64,000 nucleotides of DNA from Corynebacterium qintianiae (GTDB lineage: Bacteria; Actinomycetota; Actinomycetes; Mycobacteriales; Mycobacteriaceae). Made by a program: the position numbers and the translations under genes. The stretch spans positions 1,674,001 through 1,738,000 of the forward strand of contig NZ_CP064955.1 of the NCBI RefSeq assembly GCF_011038645.2, in the 5' to 3' direction. The notes under the pieces are model-generated. The model made no database searches. It worked only from the letters and a program-made list of their open reading frames with translations, and had not been told where the DNA came from. This document shows positions 8,692 to 17,939 of this stretch, piece after piece; positions within the stretch are counted from its first letter, which is position 1; each line of letters starts with the position of its first letter.

Positions 8692-10203
8692 CTAACCTTG
8701 CCAGCGCTCGCGGTCGGCTTCCTGCCCGTCGCCGTAGTCGTATTCGTCGATGAGTCCGCGCCGCGCCTGGGAAGCGCGCTTGCGCTCCGCGGCGGAGGTG
8801 CGGTCGGTGCCGGCCAGGCGGGCGTCCTGGCCGCGCCCCGCCATCGTCGGGTCGCCGCCCAACGAGGGCTCCCAGTCGAAGGAGATCTCCCCGATGGTGA
8901 CGGTGTCGCCCTCGTGGGCGCCCAACTTGCGCAACTGGTCCTCCACGCCCGCCTTGTTCAGGCGGTCCGAGAGGTAGCCGACGGCCTCTTCGTTCTCGAA
9001 GTCTGTCTGGCGGATCCAGCGCATTGCCTTCTCACCGGTGACAATCCAGCCCCCCTCGAACTCCGGGTCGGGCTCGACGCGGACGCCGTCCCTGCCGCCG
9101 GCGGCATCGACCGCACTTGGGCGAATAACCTGCACGTGGTCCCTGTCCACCGTGACTTTCGGGCGGGACTTGCGGGCCTTCTTCACAATCTCCCACAGCG
9201 CCCACTTCAACTCGTCCAGGCCCTCGCGGGTTGCTGTTGAAATGGTGAAAATCGGCCAGCCGAACTTCTCCGCGAGGTCCGCCTCGAGGAAATCGGCGAG
9301 CTCGCGGGCGTCGGGAATGTCCATCTTGTTCAACACGATCAGGCGCGGGCGATCACCCAAGTCGCCGAGCCCGGAATCGAGATCCAGCTCCGCGGCGTAG
9401 GTCGCGAGCTCCGCCTCGAGAGCCTCAATGTCGCTCAGCGGGTCACGCCCCGGTTCCATCGTCGCTGTGTCGACGATGTGGGCCAACACCGCCGTGCGCT
9501 CGATGTGGCGCAGGAAGTCCAATCCGAGACCCTTTCCCTGGCTCGCGCCCGGGATCAGACCCGGCACGTCGGCGATGGTAAACGTGTCGTTGTCCACGTT
9601 GACCACACCCAGATTCGGTTGCAGGGTAGTAAACGGGTAGTCGGCGATTTTCGGCTTGGCGGCGGACAGGACCGAGATCAGCGAAGACTTGCCTGCGGAG
9701 GGGAAGCCGACGAGGCCGACATCCGCCATGGACTTCAGCTCCAGAACGAGGTCGTGGGCCTCTCCGGGCTCCCCCTTGAGCGCGAAACCGGGGGCTTTGC
9801 GCTTGTGGGTCGCGAGCGACGCGTTGCCCAAGCCGCCGAACCCGCCCTCGGCGGCGATGAACCGCGTGCCCGGCACCGTCAGGTCTGCGAGGATCTCCCC
9901 GTCCGCCGTGCGCACGACAGTGCCGACTGGCACCTCGAGGACGAGGTCTTCACCGCGCGCTCCGTTGCGGTGGTCGCCGGCCCCGTTGGCGCCCCGCTTC
10001 GCCTTCAGGTGGGGGCGGAACTGGAAGTCCAGCAGTGTGTGCACCTGTGGTGACACCTCGAAAACGATGTCGCCGCCGTGCCCGCCGTTGCCACCGTCGG
10101 GGCCGCCGAGGGGCTTGAACTTCTCGCGGTGGACGGACACGCAGCCGTGCCCGCCGTCGCCCGCCTGCAGGTGCAGGAGGGCGCGGTCAACGAACTGGGC
10201 CAT
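8692..10203 (-). CDS. obg: GTPase Obg/CgtA
   Basis: 503 residues. It has the glycine-rich Obg fold ([29 protein letters not shown]), a GTPase domain with P-loop [12 protein letters not shown], switch [16 protein letters not shown] and NKMD, and a C-terminal OCT-like domain (about 350-440) with a basic tail typical of actinobacteria. Obg binds GTP and the 50S subunit, acting in ribosome maturation and stress signalling. It lies in the rplU-rpmA-obg neighbourhood, separated here from rpmA by a membrane-protein gene and a hairpin. Confidence 0.95.
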   Translation of the reverse strand: MAQFVDRALLHLQAGDGGHGCVSVHREKFKPLGGPDGGNGGHGGDIVFEVSPQVHTLLDFQFRPHLKAKRGANGAGDHRNGARGEDLVLEVPVGTVVRTADGEILADLTVPGTRFIAAEGGFGGLGNASLATHKRKAPGFALKGEPGEAHDLVLELKSMADVGLVGFPSAGKSSLISVLSAAKPKIADYPFTTLQPNLGVVNVDNDTFTIADVPGLIPGASQGKGLGLDFLRHIERTAVLAHIVDTATMEPGRDPLSDIEALEAELATYAAELDLDSGLGDLGDRPRLIVLNKMDIPDARELADFLEADLAEKFGWPIFTISTATREGLDELKWALWEIVKKARKSRPKVTVDRDHVQVIRPSAVDAAGGRDGVRVEPDPEFEGGWIVTGEKAMRWIRQTDFENEEAVGYLSDRLNKAGVEDQLRKLGAHEGDTVTIGEISFDWEPSLGGDPTMAGRGQDARLAGTDRTSAAERKRASQARRGLIDEYDYGDGQEADRERWQG

Positions 10204-10304
10204 GGTGCCCGCCTTTCGTCGCGGATGGATTGTACTGTGGCGTCCACCTTACGTACCGCCGGTGGCCAATCCAAAGGAGAGTGCCGAGGCTGCAACGATT
10301 GCGC

Positions 10305-11087
10305 TTAGGCGGCGGAGACGGAGGAGTCCCCGCTGGCCCCAGAGATCATTCGGTAGATGTAGACCGTGCCCAGGGTGACGAGTGGAACGTACACGACCAA
10401 TCCGAGGCCCAGTGTCACAAGAGCGACGGCGTATCCCGCAATCGACAACAAGATGTGGGCCCCCAGAACCTTCCAAAAGTTCCCCATGACGTCCCGGCGC
10501 GCACGGGAGAACGCGTCACCCACGCTGTACCCGTCCAGGATGTACATTTGCACGAACGTCAGAACCAGCACCACCGGGATCGATGCGACGAGCGCGATGA
10601 CCGCCACCACCGCGACGAGCCATTCAACCACCTGGAACGCCAGGAACATCACCGCTGCGAGCAGCGCGTAAATCACCAGCATCGCTAGCAGCACCACGAC
10701 GAACGCAAGGAGCATCCGGCCGATGGGTACCCCGCGGAATACAGTCCCCCATGTTTGCTCCTCGCCCCGCGTCTCCCGCAACGCTGCGTTGTACAGCAGC
10801 GCTGAGAAGTAGATGCTGGCTGCGATCATAAGCACATAAAAGACGACGAGTGAAGCAATCGAGCCCGCGCCGAGCTGCGGGTTCTCCTGACCCGCGGTGC
10901 GAATCGCGACCGGCGCGATGACAGCAGCGGTCAGCGCTGTCATACCGACCATGAAGAGAGCAGTCACACCGATCCACACGTGCCAGGTGCGGGAGAAGAT
11001 GCGCTTGAAGCTGAAGGCGACGGGGTCTGTAACCTCCCACCGCGTCCGGGGCGAGGGCTGGTAGGGCGTGTAATTCTGCGGGTTCAT
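10305..11087 (-). CDS. Uncharacterised multi-pass membrane protein
   Basis: About 260 residues starting MNPQNYTPYQ (ATG at 11087; a GTG two codons earlier is possible). After a short Pro/Tyr-rich cytoplasmic N-terminus come about five or six hydrophobic segments, for example WIGVTALFMVGMTALTAAVI, VVFYVLMIAASIYF, MLLAFVVVLLAMLVIYALL and VVAVIALVASIPVVLVLTF. The layout resembles DUF975/YciC-like membrane proteins, but no specific motif was recognised. Longer frames run back into rpmA and were not used. It sits alone between rpmA and obg on the same strand. Confidence 0.7.
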   Translation of the reverse strand: MNPQNYTPYQPSPRTRWEVTDPVAFSFKRIFSRTWHVWIGVTALFMVGMTALTAAVIAPVAIRTAGQENPQLGAGSIASLVVFYVLMIAASIYFSALLYNAALRETRGEEQTWGTVFRGVPIGRMLLAFVVVLLAMLVIYALLAAVMFLAFQVVEWLVAVVAVIALVASIPVVLVLTFVQMYILDGYSVGDAFSRARRDVMGNFWKVLGAHILLSIAGYAVALVTLGLGLVVYVPLVTLGTVYIYRMISGASGDSSVSAA

Positions 11088-11133
11088 AGTCACACGTGCA
11101 TCATAGGCCCGAACGGGGCATACCGAAACAGGA

Positions 11134-11167
11134 GTGCACCCCTGGCCAACCTTGACCAGGGGTGCAC
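11134..11167 (-). terminator. Hairpin terminator after rplU-rpmA
   Basis: Perfect 12-bp inverted repeat GTGCACCCCTGG/CCAGGGGTGCAC with a 10-base loop, placed 15 bases beyond the rpmA stop. On the minus strand it is followed by a weak T-rich stretch (TCCTGTTT), so it may be a partial terminator or attenuator ahead of the membrane-protein gene. Confidence 0.7.
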
Positions 11168-11181
11168 GAAAGTATCCCGTT

Positions 11182-11526
11182 TTACGCGGTCGCGGTGACC
11201 TCGTCGACGGTGCCCTCTTCCACGACGCCCGCGGCTTCAGCGGCCTCGAGGACCTCGGCTGCGACGCCCTGGCCATCGGCCGGGACGATATTGACGATGC
11301 GGCGGTTGCGCTTGATGCCGAACTGGACGGCGCCAGCGGACAGAGCGAACAGCGTGTCGTCTCCACCGCGGCCGACGTTGTCACCCGGGTGGAACTTGGT
11401 GCCGCGCTGGCGGACGAGGATCTCGCCGGCCTTGACCTGCTGGCCGCCGAAGCGCTTCACACCGAGGCGCTTCGACTCAGAGTCACGACCATTCGAGGAG
11501 CTGGATGCACCCTTCTTGTGTGCCAT
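11182..11526 (-). CDS. rpmA: 50S ribosomal protein L27, with C-terminal extension
   Basis: 114 residues. The N-terminal [20 protein letters not shown] and [30 protein letters not shown] blocks are canonical L27, a 50S protein near the peptidyl-transferase centre. The core ends at about residue 83; another 30 residues rich in Ala, Glu and Val follow ([20 protein letters not shown]), whereas bacterial L27 is usually 84-90 residues. It is in operon with rplU, 25 bases downstream. There is no stop or frameshift signature at the core boundary, so the tail looks genuinely translated. Confidence 0.95.
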   Translation of the reverse strand: MAHKKGASSSSNGRDSESKRLGVKRFGGQQVKAGEILVRQRGTKFHPGDNVGRGGDDTLFALSAGAVQFGIKRNRRIVNIVPADGQGVAAEVLEAAEAAGVVEEGTVDEVTATA

Positions 11527-11551
11527 TTCTGTATCTCCTTTTTAAGAAGTC

Positions 11552-11857
11552 TTACTTGATGCCGGTGATCTTGACGGTGGTCTGCGGCTGACGGTGGCCC
11601 TGGCGAACCTTGTAGCCGGTCTTGTTCTTGTACTTGAGGATGTCGATCTTCTTGCCCTTGCCGTGCTCGACGATCTCGGCCTCAACGTTGACCTTGGACA
11701 GTGCATCCGGGCCGGTGGTGACGTCTGCTCCATCGACGAGAAGAACCGGGGTGAGTGCAACCTTGTCGCCTGCTTCACCCTCGAGCTTCTCGATCCGGAC
11801 CAGGTCGCCCTCGGCAACCTTGTACTGCTTGCCGCCGGTCTTGACGATCGCGTACAT
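11552..11857 (-). CDS. rplU: 50S ribosomal protein L21
   Basis: 101 residues, [25 protein letters not shown] at the N-terminus and the [21 protein letters not shown] block near the C-terminus, both diagnostic for L21, a 23S rRNA-binding protein of the large subunit. Normal length. First gene of the rplU-rpmA operon; a GGGG-containing ribosome site lies just upstream. The roughly 200-base region between it and the end of rne should hold the operon promoter and leader. Confidence 0.96.
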   Translation of the reverse strand: MYAIVKTGGKQYKVAEGDLVRIEKLEGEAGDKVALTPVLLVDGADVTTGPDALSKVNVEAEIVEHGKGKKIDILKYKNKTGYKVRQGHRQPQTTVKITGIK

Positions 11858-12024
11858 AGAGGGTTACCCCTTATCTATAACTCGCACGACTCCGGCATGC
11901 TTCGGAATCGCTTGGAACAGTGAATAAAGTGTTGCGGGGCCTGTAACCAGGCTTATCGTGCCTGCATGCTTGGGCTACGAGGCGCGCACGCCCCAAAACA
12001 CGGACTGCCAAATCCTACTACGGA

Positions 12025-12053
12025 CCCGCCCGCTTCTCCAAACCGCGGGCGGG
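12025..12053 (-). terminator. GC-rich hairpin after the RNase E/G gene
   Basis: Perfect 9-bp inverted repeat CCCGCCCGC/GCGGGCGGG with an 11-base spacer, 17 bases past the stop of the ribonuclease gene on the minus strand. No clear T-tract follows, so termination efficiency is uncertain. Confidence 0.5.
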
Positions 12054-12069
12054 AAGCGACTTTTCCCGG

Positions 12070-15009
12070 CTACTGCGAGCGACGGCGCACTGCCCTGCGC
12101 CGCCCACGGCCGGCCGAGGCGGTCCTTGCCTTCGCCTCCTGCTTGTCGACGCCCCCTTGTCGCGCATCGGGCGCGCCCTGCACGTCTCCCCTACGTGAAG
12201 ACGTTTTCTCAGCCTCGGCGGCGGATGTCGAGCTGCGGCGCACCGCCCGCCGACGCCCGCGGGACCCACCTGGCTTGCGCTCCGTGGCGGCGGAATCAGC
12301 CTGGGACCTCTTTTCTGTCGCCTGCTGACGCTCCTCCTGCGGCTCCACCTGTCTCTGCTCTCGGCGCACCTTCTCGCCCTTCTTGCCCTTCTCTTGCTCA
12401 GCGGGCTCCGGGGTACCCCAGAAGTCCTCCGGCTTCGGGCGGATGTCGGAGCGGGAATTGCCCCGAGTGCGTCGCTTCCGGCGCGGGGAGTTCTCAAACT
12501 CCTCGACGGCCTGCTCGAAAGATTTCGCCGGCGGGTTCTCCTCCGGGCGCTCTATCGGCTTCTCCTCGGCGCTGTCGGATACAGTCTCGGCCGATCGTTC
12601 ATCCGCACCACTGCGCCCGCGGCCCCGGCTTCCACCGCGACGCCCACGGCGCCGTCCCTTGGACTGGCCGGAGCGGTCGTCGGTTCCGCCTGTGTCACCG
12701 GTGTCGCGATCGTCGCTGTCGTCGCTGTTGTCGCTTCCGCTGCCGCCGATCACGGACGCGGCCAGCTTGTCCAACGCGTCCTCGTCGATTCCGATGGCGC
12801 GGTCATCCTCCCCAGCCGGTGCAGGGGCCGGGGTCCGCTTCCTCTCCGGTTTCGGCGCCATGTCCTTGTCAGCACCGCGGGCGGCATCTTTGTGTTCGCT
12901 CTTAGTGCCGGAACGACCGCGCGACGGTGCCGCGTTGTCGGCGCCTTCCTCGACGGGGTCCTCGGTGAGGATGATGCCCCTGCCCCCGCAGCAGTCGCAT
13001 TGCGTTGAGAAGGTCTCCAGCAGTCCGGTCCCGAGGCGCTTTCGGGTCATCTGCACGAGGCCGAGCGAGGTGACCTCGGATACTTGGTGCCGGGTGCGGT
13101 CGCGGCCGAGCGCCTCCTTGAGGCGGCGCAGCACGAGCTCCTGGTTTTCGGGGAGGATCATGTCGATGAAGTCGACGATGATCATGCCGCCGATGTCGCG
13201 CAGACGCATTTGGCGCACGATTTCCTCGGCGGCTTCAAGGTTGTTGCGCGTCACCGTCTCCTCGAGGGAGCCGCCGGAGCCGGTGAACTTGCCGGTGTTG
13301 ACGTCGATGACGGTCATCGCCTCGGTGCGCTCGATGATTAGGGTGCCGCCCGACGGCAGCCACACGGTGCGGGAAAGCGCCTTCTGGATCTGCTCGTCAA
13401 TCCGGTAGGCCTCGAAGGCATCCTGGCCGTCGTGGTCGCCGCGCTCGTAGCGCACCAGACGCTCCTCAAGGTCGGGAGCGACGGAGCTGACGTACGCATG
13501 AACGGTGTTCCACGGGCGGCGGCCGTCGACAATCAGCTCGGAGAAGTCCTCGTTGAAAAGGTCGCGCACGACCTTGACAAGCAGATTAGGCTCCTCGTAT
13601 AAGGTGACGGGCTTGGCACCCTTGGAGGATTTCTCCTTTTCGGCCTGCTCCTGGATCGCCTCCCACTGGTTGTGCAGGCGGGTGACGTCGGCGCCGATCG
13701 CATCCTCGGGCACTCCTTCGGCTGCGGTGCGGATAATCGCACCACCCTTGCCCGGCACCACCTTGGCCAGGATCTCCTTTAAGCGCTTGCGCTCCGGCGC
13801 GGGCAGTTTGCGGGAGATGCCCGCGCTGCGGCCGCCGGGGACGTAGACGAGGTAGCGGCCGGCCAGTGAGATTTGGGTGGTCAGGCGTGCGCCCTTGTGT
13901 CCCACCGGGTCCTTTGTCACCTGGACCACGACCTGGTCACCGGACTTTAGTGCCTGCTCGATGCGGCGCGATCGGCCCCCGAGCCCGGCCGCCTTCCAAT
14001 CGACCTCGCCCGCGTAGAGCACGCCGTTGCGCCCCTGCCCGATGTCGATGAACGCGGCTTCCATGCTGGGCAGGACGTTTTGAACGCGGCCGAGGTAGAT
14101 GTTGCCGATCATGGGGGCATTCTGGTCGGAGGTGACGAAGTGCTCCGCCAAAACCCCATCTTCGAGCACGCCGACCTGCGTGATCGTCCCATGGCCGTCG
14201 TGACGCGCGCGCTCGCGCACCACCATGGTGCGCTCGACGGATTCCCGGCGGGCGAGGAACTCCGCCTGGGAGACGATCTTGGAGCGCTTGCGGTCCTCCT
14301 CGCGCTTCTCGCTGCGGCGGCGGCGCTGCGCCTCCAGCCGCGAGGAGCCGCGGATGGCTTTCGGCTCCTCGATCACCTCTGTCTCGTCATCCGTCTCGAC
14401 GGTCGGCTGTTCGACGGCCGGTGGGTTACTGGCAGTCTCGTTCTCGCTGGGCTCGCTTAGCGACGCCCTCTTCGCGCGCCGCCGCTCCGATCGTGACGGA
14501 GCCTTGAACAGCGGGACGTACGCGGGCGCTTCCGTCGTCTCGGGAGCAGGCGTGATCACGGGTTCGACGTCGGTCAGGAGATCGTCGGCGCCCTCGATGT
14601 CCTCGGGGTCGAGCAGAGCATCGTCGTCGCGGTCGTCGCTGTCGTCGGCCGCGAGCTCCCGCTCCACCTTCTCCTCGATCTGGTGAATCTCGTTCTCCAC
14701 GTCCTTGCGCACGCGCTGGCGGATCTTCTCGTCGGCCTCCGAAGCGGCGTTTTCGGAATCGCCACCGGGGGGGTCCTGCGCGGGGTCGGAGAGGGCGTCG
14801 AGAAGCTTCTCGCTCTCGGCGCGGGTCAGCGAAGACTGGGCGACCTTGACCAGGCCCAGGTCAGTGAGAGCGACAATGAGCTGCTTCGACGGTACGCCGA
14901 GTGCCTTGGCGAGCTGGAACACGCGGGTCTTGTCGGTGAGCTGGCTGCGGTCGAACGTCGCCGCGGAGTGCTGGCGTTCCGAATTTTTGGAATTGTCGTC
15001 TGTGGCCAC
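12070..15009 (-). CDS. rne: Ribonuclease E/G family endoribonuclease
   Basis: About 979 residues. A long charged N-terminal arm (about 1-270) precedes the S1-like and catalytic core: VLEDGVLAEHFVT, NIYLGRVQNVLPSMEAAFIDIG, IIVDFIDMI (metal-binding) and the CDCCGGRG zinc-link. After the core comes a very long Arg/Glu-rich tail (about 720-979) ending in RRRAVRRRSQ, as in actinobacterial RNase E, where the arms carry RNA- and partner-binding sites. It processes rRNA and tRNA and initiates mRNA decay. GTG at 15009 is chosen because GGAG lies upstream at good spacing; the longer frame from 15048 lacks one. Confidence 0.93.
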   Translation of the reverse strand: MATDDNSKNSERQHSAATFDRSQLTDKTRVFQLAKALGVPSKQLIVALTDLGLVKVAQSSLTRAESEKLLDALSDPAQDPPGGDSENAASEADEKIRQRVRKDVENEIHQIEEKVERELAADDSDDRDDDALLDPEDIEGADDLLTDVEPVITPAPETTEAPAYVPLFKAPSRSERRRAKRASLSEPSENETASNPPAVEQPTVETDDETEVIEEPKAIRGSSRLEAQRRRRSEKREEDRKRSKIVSQAEFLARRESVERTMVVRERARHDGHGTITQVGVLEDGVLAEHFVTSDQNAPMIGNIYLGRVQNVLPSMEAAFIDIGQGRNGVLYAGEVDWKAAGLGGRSRRIEQALKSGDQVVVQVTKDPVGHKGARLTTQISLAGRYLVYVPGGRSAGISRKLPAPERKRLKEILAKVVPGKGGAIIRTAAEGVPEDAIGADVTRLHNQWEAIQEQAEKEKSSKGAKPVTLYEEPNLLVKVVRDLFNEDFSELIVDGRRPWNTVHAYVSSVAPDLEERLVRYERGDHDGQDAFEAYRIDEQIQKALSRTVWLPSGGTLIIERTEAMTVIDVNTGKFTGSGGSLEETVTRNNLEAAEEIVRQMRLRDIGGMIIVDFIDMILPENQELVLRRLKEALGRDRTRHQVSEVTSLGLVQMTRKRLGTGLLETFSTQCDCCGGRGIILTEDPVEEGADNAAPSRGRSGTKSEHKDAARGADKDMAPKPERKRTPAPAPAGEDDRAIGIDEDALDKLAASVIGGSGSDNSDDSDDRDTGDTGGTDDRSGQSKGRRRGRRGGSRGRGRSGADERSAETVSDSAEEKPIERPEENPPAKSFEQAVEEFENSPRRKRRTRGNSRSDIRPKPEDFWGTPEPAEQEKGKKGEKVRREQRQVEPQEERQQATEKRSQADSAATERKPGGSRGRRRAVRRSSTSAAEAEKTSSRRGDVQGAPDARQGGVDKQEAKARTASAGRGRRRAVRRRSQ

Positions 15010-15216
15010 GGATGATCTCCATTCATAGGCCGAACCGGGCGGCAGCACCGGGCGCTGGCGATTCTTCCGTCGCCGCCGCCGCGCAGTGCCGCCTCCCGCA
15101 TCGGGATGCGTTTTTAAGCTTCACAGCGCCGCCGCGTTATCCCCGGGCGGGGTTCAGCAACGCTTCGCACCCATTGTGGCACAGCGGGAGGCGGTGCGCC
15201 CCTTTAGACAGACGGT

Positions 15217-16920
15217 TTAGACGTAGCCTGCACCAGGGCGCCACGTGCGCGACAGTGCGAGACCCACGGCGGAATCCGGATTCTCGTAGTCTGCGACACG
15301 GTAGAACTCCATACCCACCTCGGCCGGACGGATCCGCGCCACAGCGTAACCGTGCGCGTCGAAGTCGACATGCTTGACCGCCGGGTTGAGCTTGCGGATG
15401 AAGCTCTCCGCCAGCAGGGACACCGGGTTGTCTTCGGGGTGGTAGACCTTGGTGTACGTCGTTACCGTGTCGCCGACATTGGCGGCGCTGATCGACGACG
15501 TCACAATCTCGCACCCGATTTCCTCCCCGTTGTGGACAATGGAGTTCGCCCACTCGGTGTGGATGTCGCCGGTGAGAAAGAGGACGTTTGCGTCGTCGGC
15601 GGCGAGCTCGTCGAAGAGCCGGTTGCGCGCCCAGGCGTAGCCGTCCCACTGGTCCGGATTGATCGGGATGCCTGACACCAGGCTCGAGAAGTCATCCAGC
15701 ATGCGGTTGACCAGCCGAGCTTCGGAACTCGTCGGGGCGAGCGCGCCGAGCGTCAGCGGGGCGATCATGACGGAGTTGCCCATCACGTTCCACGTCGTGT
15801 TGGAGTTGCGCACGACGGAGGAGAGCCAGTCGAACTGCTCCGGGCCGAGCATCTCACGGCCTTCGCTGTTGCCCGCCAAACGGGAGGGCTCTTCGTCGCG
15901 GTAGGTGCGCAAGTCCATCATGGTGAGGTTAACCAGCGAACCGAACTGCAGGCTGCGGTAGATGTGACCCCCCTCCGACGGGCGGGTTGCGCGCACCGGC
16001 AGCCATTCAAAGTAGGCCTGCTGGCCCGCGTTCCGGCGGTCCATCCACGCACCCTCCTCGCCCGGCGTGTGGTTCTCCGCCCCATCGCGCCAGGAGTTGT
16101 TTGCGGTTTCGTGGTCGTCCCAGATCACAATCCACGGTACCGCGGCGTGCGCGCGCTGCAGCTGGAGGTCCTGCTTGTAGCGGCCGTGGCGCATGCGGTA
16201 GTCCGTCAGCGTGACCGTCTCGTTCTGCGGTGAATGGATACGCGACACCCCGCTCTTGCCCCCGTACTCACCGGTGGGGTACTCGTAGATGTAGTCGCCC
16301 AGAAAGACGACGGCGTCGAACTCGTCGCGCTCGGCGCGTTCCGCCATGTCGCGGTAGGCCGCGAAGTAACCGGCCTCCCAGTTAGCGCAGGATGCGAGGG
16401 CGAAAGTGACCTGCTCCACCGAGGCTTCGTAGGCGGGAGCTGTCCTGGTGCGGCCCACGGCGGAGTACGTGCCGTTGTAGGAGAAGCGGTAGAAGTAGAC
16501 CGTGCTCGGCTCCAGACCGTTCGGATCGACGTGGACGGTGTGGTCCACAGCCGCCGAGGTCGTGACTGTCCCGGAGCGGACCACGTTCGCGAAATCGGGG
16601 GCAGTAGCGACTTCCCAACCGACGACCGCGTCCTCCCCCACGTTCGAACCCGGTGTGGCTTCCGGGCCGACAGTCACGCGGGTCCACAGGATCACGGATG
16701 TAGGTGTCGGGTCGCCCGAGGCGACGCCGTGCATGAAGTGGGAGTACTGCGACTCCGGCGCACCCGGCAGGGCGCGGCTGCTGGTGAGTGAGGAGCCCGA
16801 CGAGGTGGATGAGAGCTGGGAAGAAAGCTGGGCGGAAGCGTGAGGAGCGATCGCGGCGGTCGCGGCGGCGACGCCCGTGCCGACGATGAATGAGCGGCGG
16901 GGCAAGGAGTTGTCAGACAT
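15217..16920 (-). CDS. phoD: Tat-exported PhoD-family alkaline phosphatase/phosphodiesterase
   Basis: 567 residues beginning with a twin-arginine signal (LPRRSFIVGTGVAAATAAIAPHASA). PhoD metallophosphatase signatures follow: VASGDPTPTSVILWTRV, the metal-binding VFLGDYIYEYP, IWDDHETANNSW, and VLFLTGDIHTEWA. PhoD enzymes use Fe3+/Ca2+ to release phosphate from phosphoesters at the cell surface. It stands alone, between rne and ndk. A phosphate-regulated promoter would be expected, but no PhoR box was identified by eye. Confidence 0.92.
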   Translation of the reverse strand: MSDNSLPRRSFIVGTGVAAATAAIAPHASAQLSSQLSSTSSGSSLTSSRALPGAPESQYSHFMHGVASGDPTPTSVILWTRVTVGPEATPGSNVGEDAVVGWEVATAPDFANVVRSGTVTTSAAVDHTVHVDPNGLEPSTVYFYRFSYNGTYSAVGRTRTAPAYEASVEQVTFALASCANWEAGYFAAYRDMAERAERDEFDAVVFLGDYIYEYPTGEYGGKSGVSRIHSPQNETVTLTDYRMRHGRYKQDLQLQRAHAAVPWIVIWDDHETANNSWRDGAENHTPGEEGAWMDRRNAGQQAYFEWLPVRATRPSEGGHIYRSLQFGSLVNLTMMDLRTYRDEEPSRLAGNSEGREMLGPEQFDWLSSVVRNSNTTWNVMGNSVMIAPLTLGALAPTSSEARLVNRMLDDFSSLVSGIPINPDQWDGYAWARNRLFDELAADDANVLFLTGDIHTEWANSIVHNGEEIGCEIVTSSISAANVGDTVTTYTKVYHPEDNPVSLLAESFIRKLNPAVKHVDFDAHGYAVARIRPAEVGMEFYRVADYENPDSAVGLALSRTWRPGAGYV

Positions 16921-17069
16921 ACGCTCATGGTCAACTGGGCGCAGCCGTCCCGCAACACGGAAACGTAGTGTTACTCAACTCTTCCCCGACAATTCACGGG
17001 GATTTTACGCAGAAACGCCGCTCGCGCTGGGCGGGCGGCGTCGGCAAGCTCTCGTAGCTCGGGCGGCGA

Positions 17070-17480
17070 CTACTTGTTCGGGAACCAGATCGCGATCTCG
17101 CGCTCGGCGGATTCCGGGGAGTCGGAGCCGTGGACGACGTTCTCACCGACGGTGAGGGCGAAGTCGCCGCGGATGGTGCCCGGGGTGGCCTTCTCCACCG
17201 GGTGGGTGCCGCCGGCCAGCTGGCGCCATGCCGCGATGGCGGACTCGCCCTCGACGATGCCCGCGACCAGCGGAGCGGAGGTGATGAAGTCAACCAGCTC
17301 GCCGAAGAACGGCTTGTCGGAGTGCTCCTCGTAGTGCTTCTCGGCGGTCGCGCGGTCCGCGGTGCGCAGGTCGAGCTCGACGAGCTTCAGGCCCTTGCGC
17401 TCAATGCGGGCGATGATCTCACCGACGTGGCCGTTGGCGACGCCGTCCGGCTTGATCAGGATTAAAGTGCGTTCAGTCAT
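17070..17480 (-). CDS. ndk: Nucleoside diphosphate kinase
   Basis: 136 residues. [22 protein letters not shown] and the active-site region [19 protein letters not shown] with the phosphohistidine are diagnostic. Ndk transfers phosphate between nucleoside di- and triphosphates in the cytoplasm. The ATG at 17480 gives the standard N-terminus; the frame extends upstream to 17492 but those extra residues are not conserved in the family. Confidence 0.95.
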   Translation of the reverse strand: MTERTLILIKPDGVANGHVGEIIARIERKGLKLVELDLRTADRATAEKHYEEHSDKPFFGELVDFITSAPLVAGIVEGESAIAAWRQLAGGTHPVEKATPGTIRGDFALTVGENVVHGSDSPESAEREIAIWFPNK

Positions 17481-17504
17481 GGTTGCCAACACTACTAAAT
17501 AAGG

Positions 17505-17810
17505 TCAGAGCCCGCGCACGACGCGGGCGGCATCCTCGGCGCTGGCGTAACGGAACCACATCTGCACCTGCCGGACCGCCAGCGGGGTATTTCCTTCCGC
17601 CTTCATCCGCCTGATGGTCGCCTCTTGCTCCCCATCCAGCGCGATCGGTTCCTCAACGCGGTTTTTGAACTGCTCGTAGAACCCGAGCAACAGGAACAAC
17701 CCGGCAAGCACTATGGCCAGCACGGAAACCCATCCAGCGAGAGATAACCAGTTGCCCGCGAGGGCGACGAGGGAGAAAAAGGCGGCGAGGGCAAACCACA
17801 GGGTGCGCAT
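17505..17810 (-). CDS. Small two-helix membrane protein of unknown function
   Basis: 101 residues: two hydrophobic segments (LWFALAAFFSLVALAGNWL, WVSVLAIVLAGLFLLLGFY) followed by a hydrophilic cytoplasmic tail containing EQEATIRRMKAEGNTPLAVRQVQMWF. It lies 24 bases upstream of ndk on the same strand, a position where corynebacteria often keep a small hypothetical gene. The function is not known. Confidence 0.7.
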   Translation of the reverse strand: MRTLWFALAAFFSLVALAGNWLSLAGWVSVLAIVLAGLFLLLGFYEQFKNRVEEPIALDGEQEATIRRMKAEGNTPLAVRQVQMWFRYASAEDAARVVRGL

Positions 17811-17868
17811 AGTCTCCGAGCTTAGTCAACGTGAACAACGCGACACTTTCGTTCGCTACAAACTAGTT

Positions 17869-17880
17869 GCACAATTGTGC
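17869..17880. promoter_or_regulatory. Palindromic operator candidate before the beta-oxidation operon
   Basis: Perfect 12-base palindrome GCACAATTGTGC, extended imperfectly to TTGCACAATTGTGCGA, 59 bases before the first acyl-CoA dehydrogenase start. TTGCAC followed 17 bases later by ACAATG could be the -35/-10 of the promoter, so a protein bound here would compete with RNA polymerase. The regulator is unknown. Confidence 0.45.
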
Positions 17881-17939
17881 GACATGAGTCACAATGAGCG
17901 GTATTCACGATCCAGGCAACATGAATGGAGAACTTTCCC

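Noticed and set aside
7411-9240. 609-codon ORF opposite proB and obg
   Set aside because: Spans two real genes on the other strand and has no coding signature of its own.
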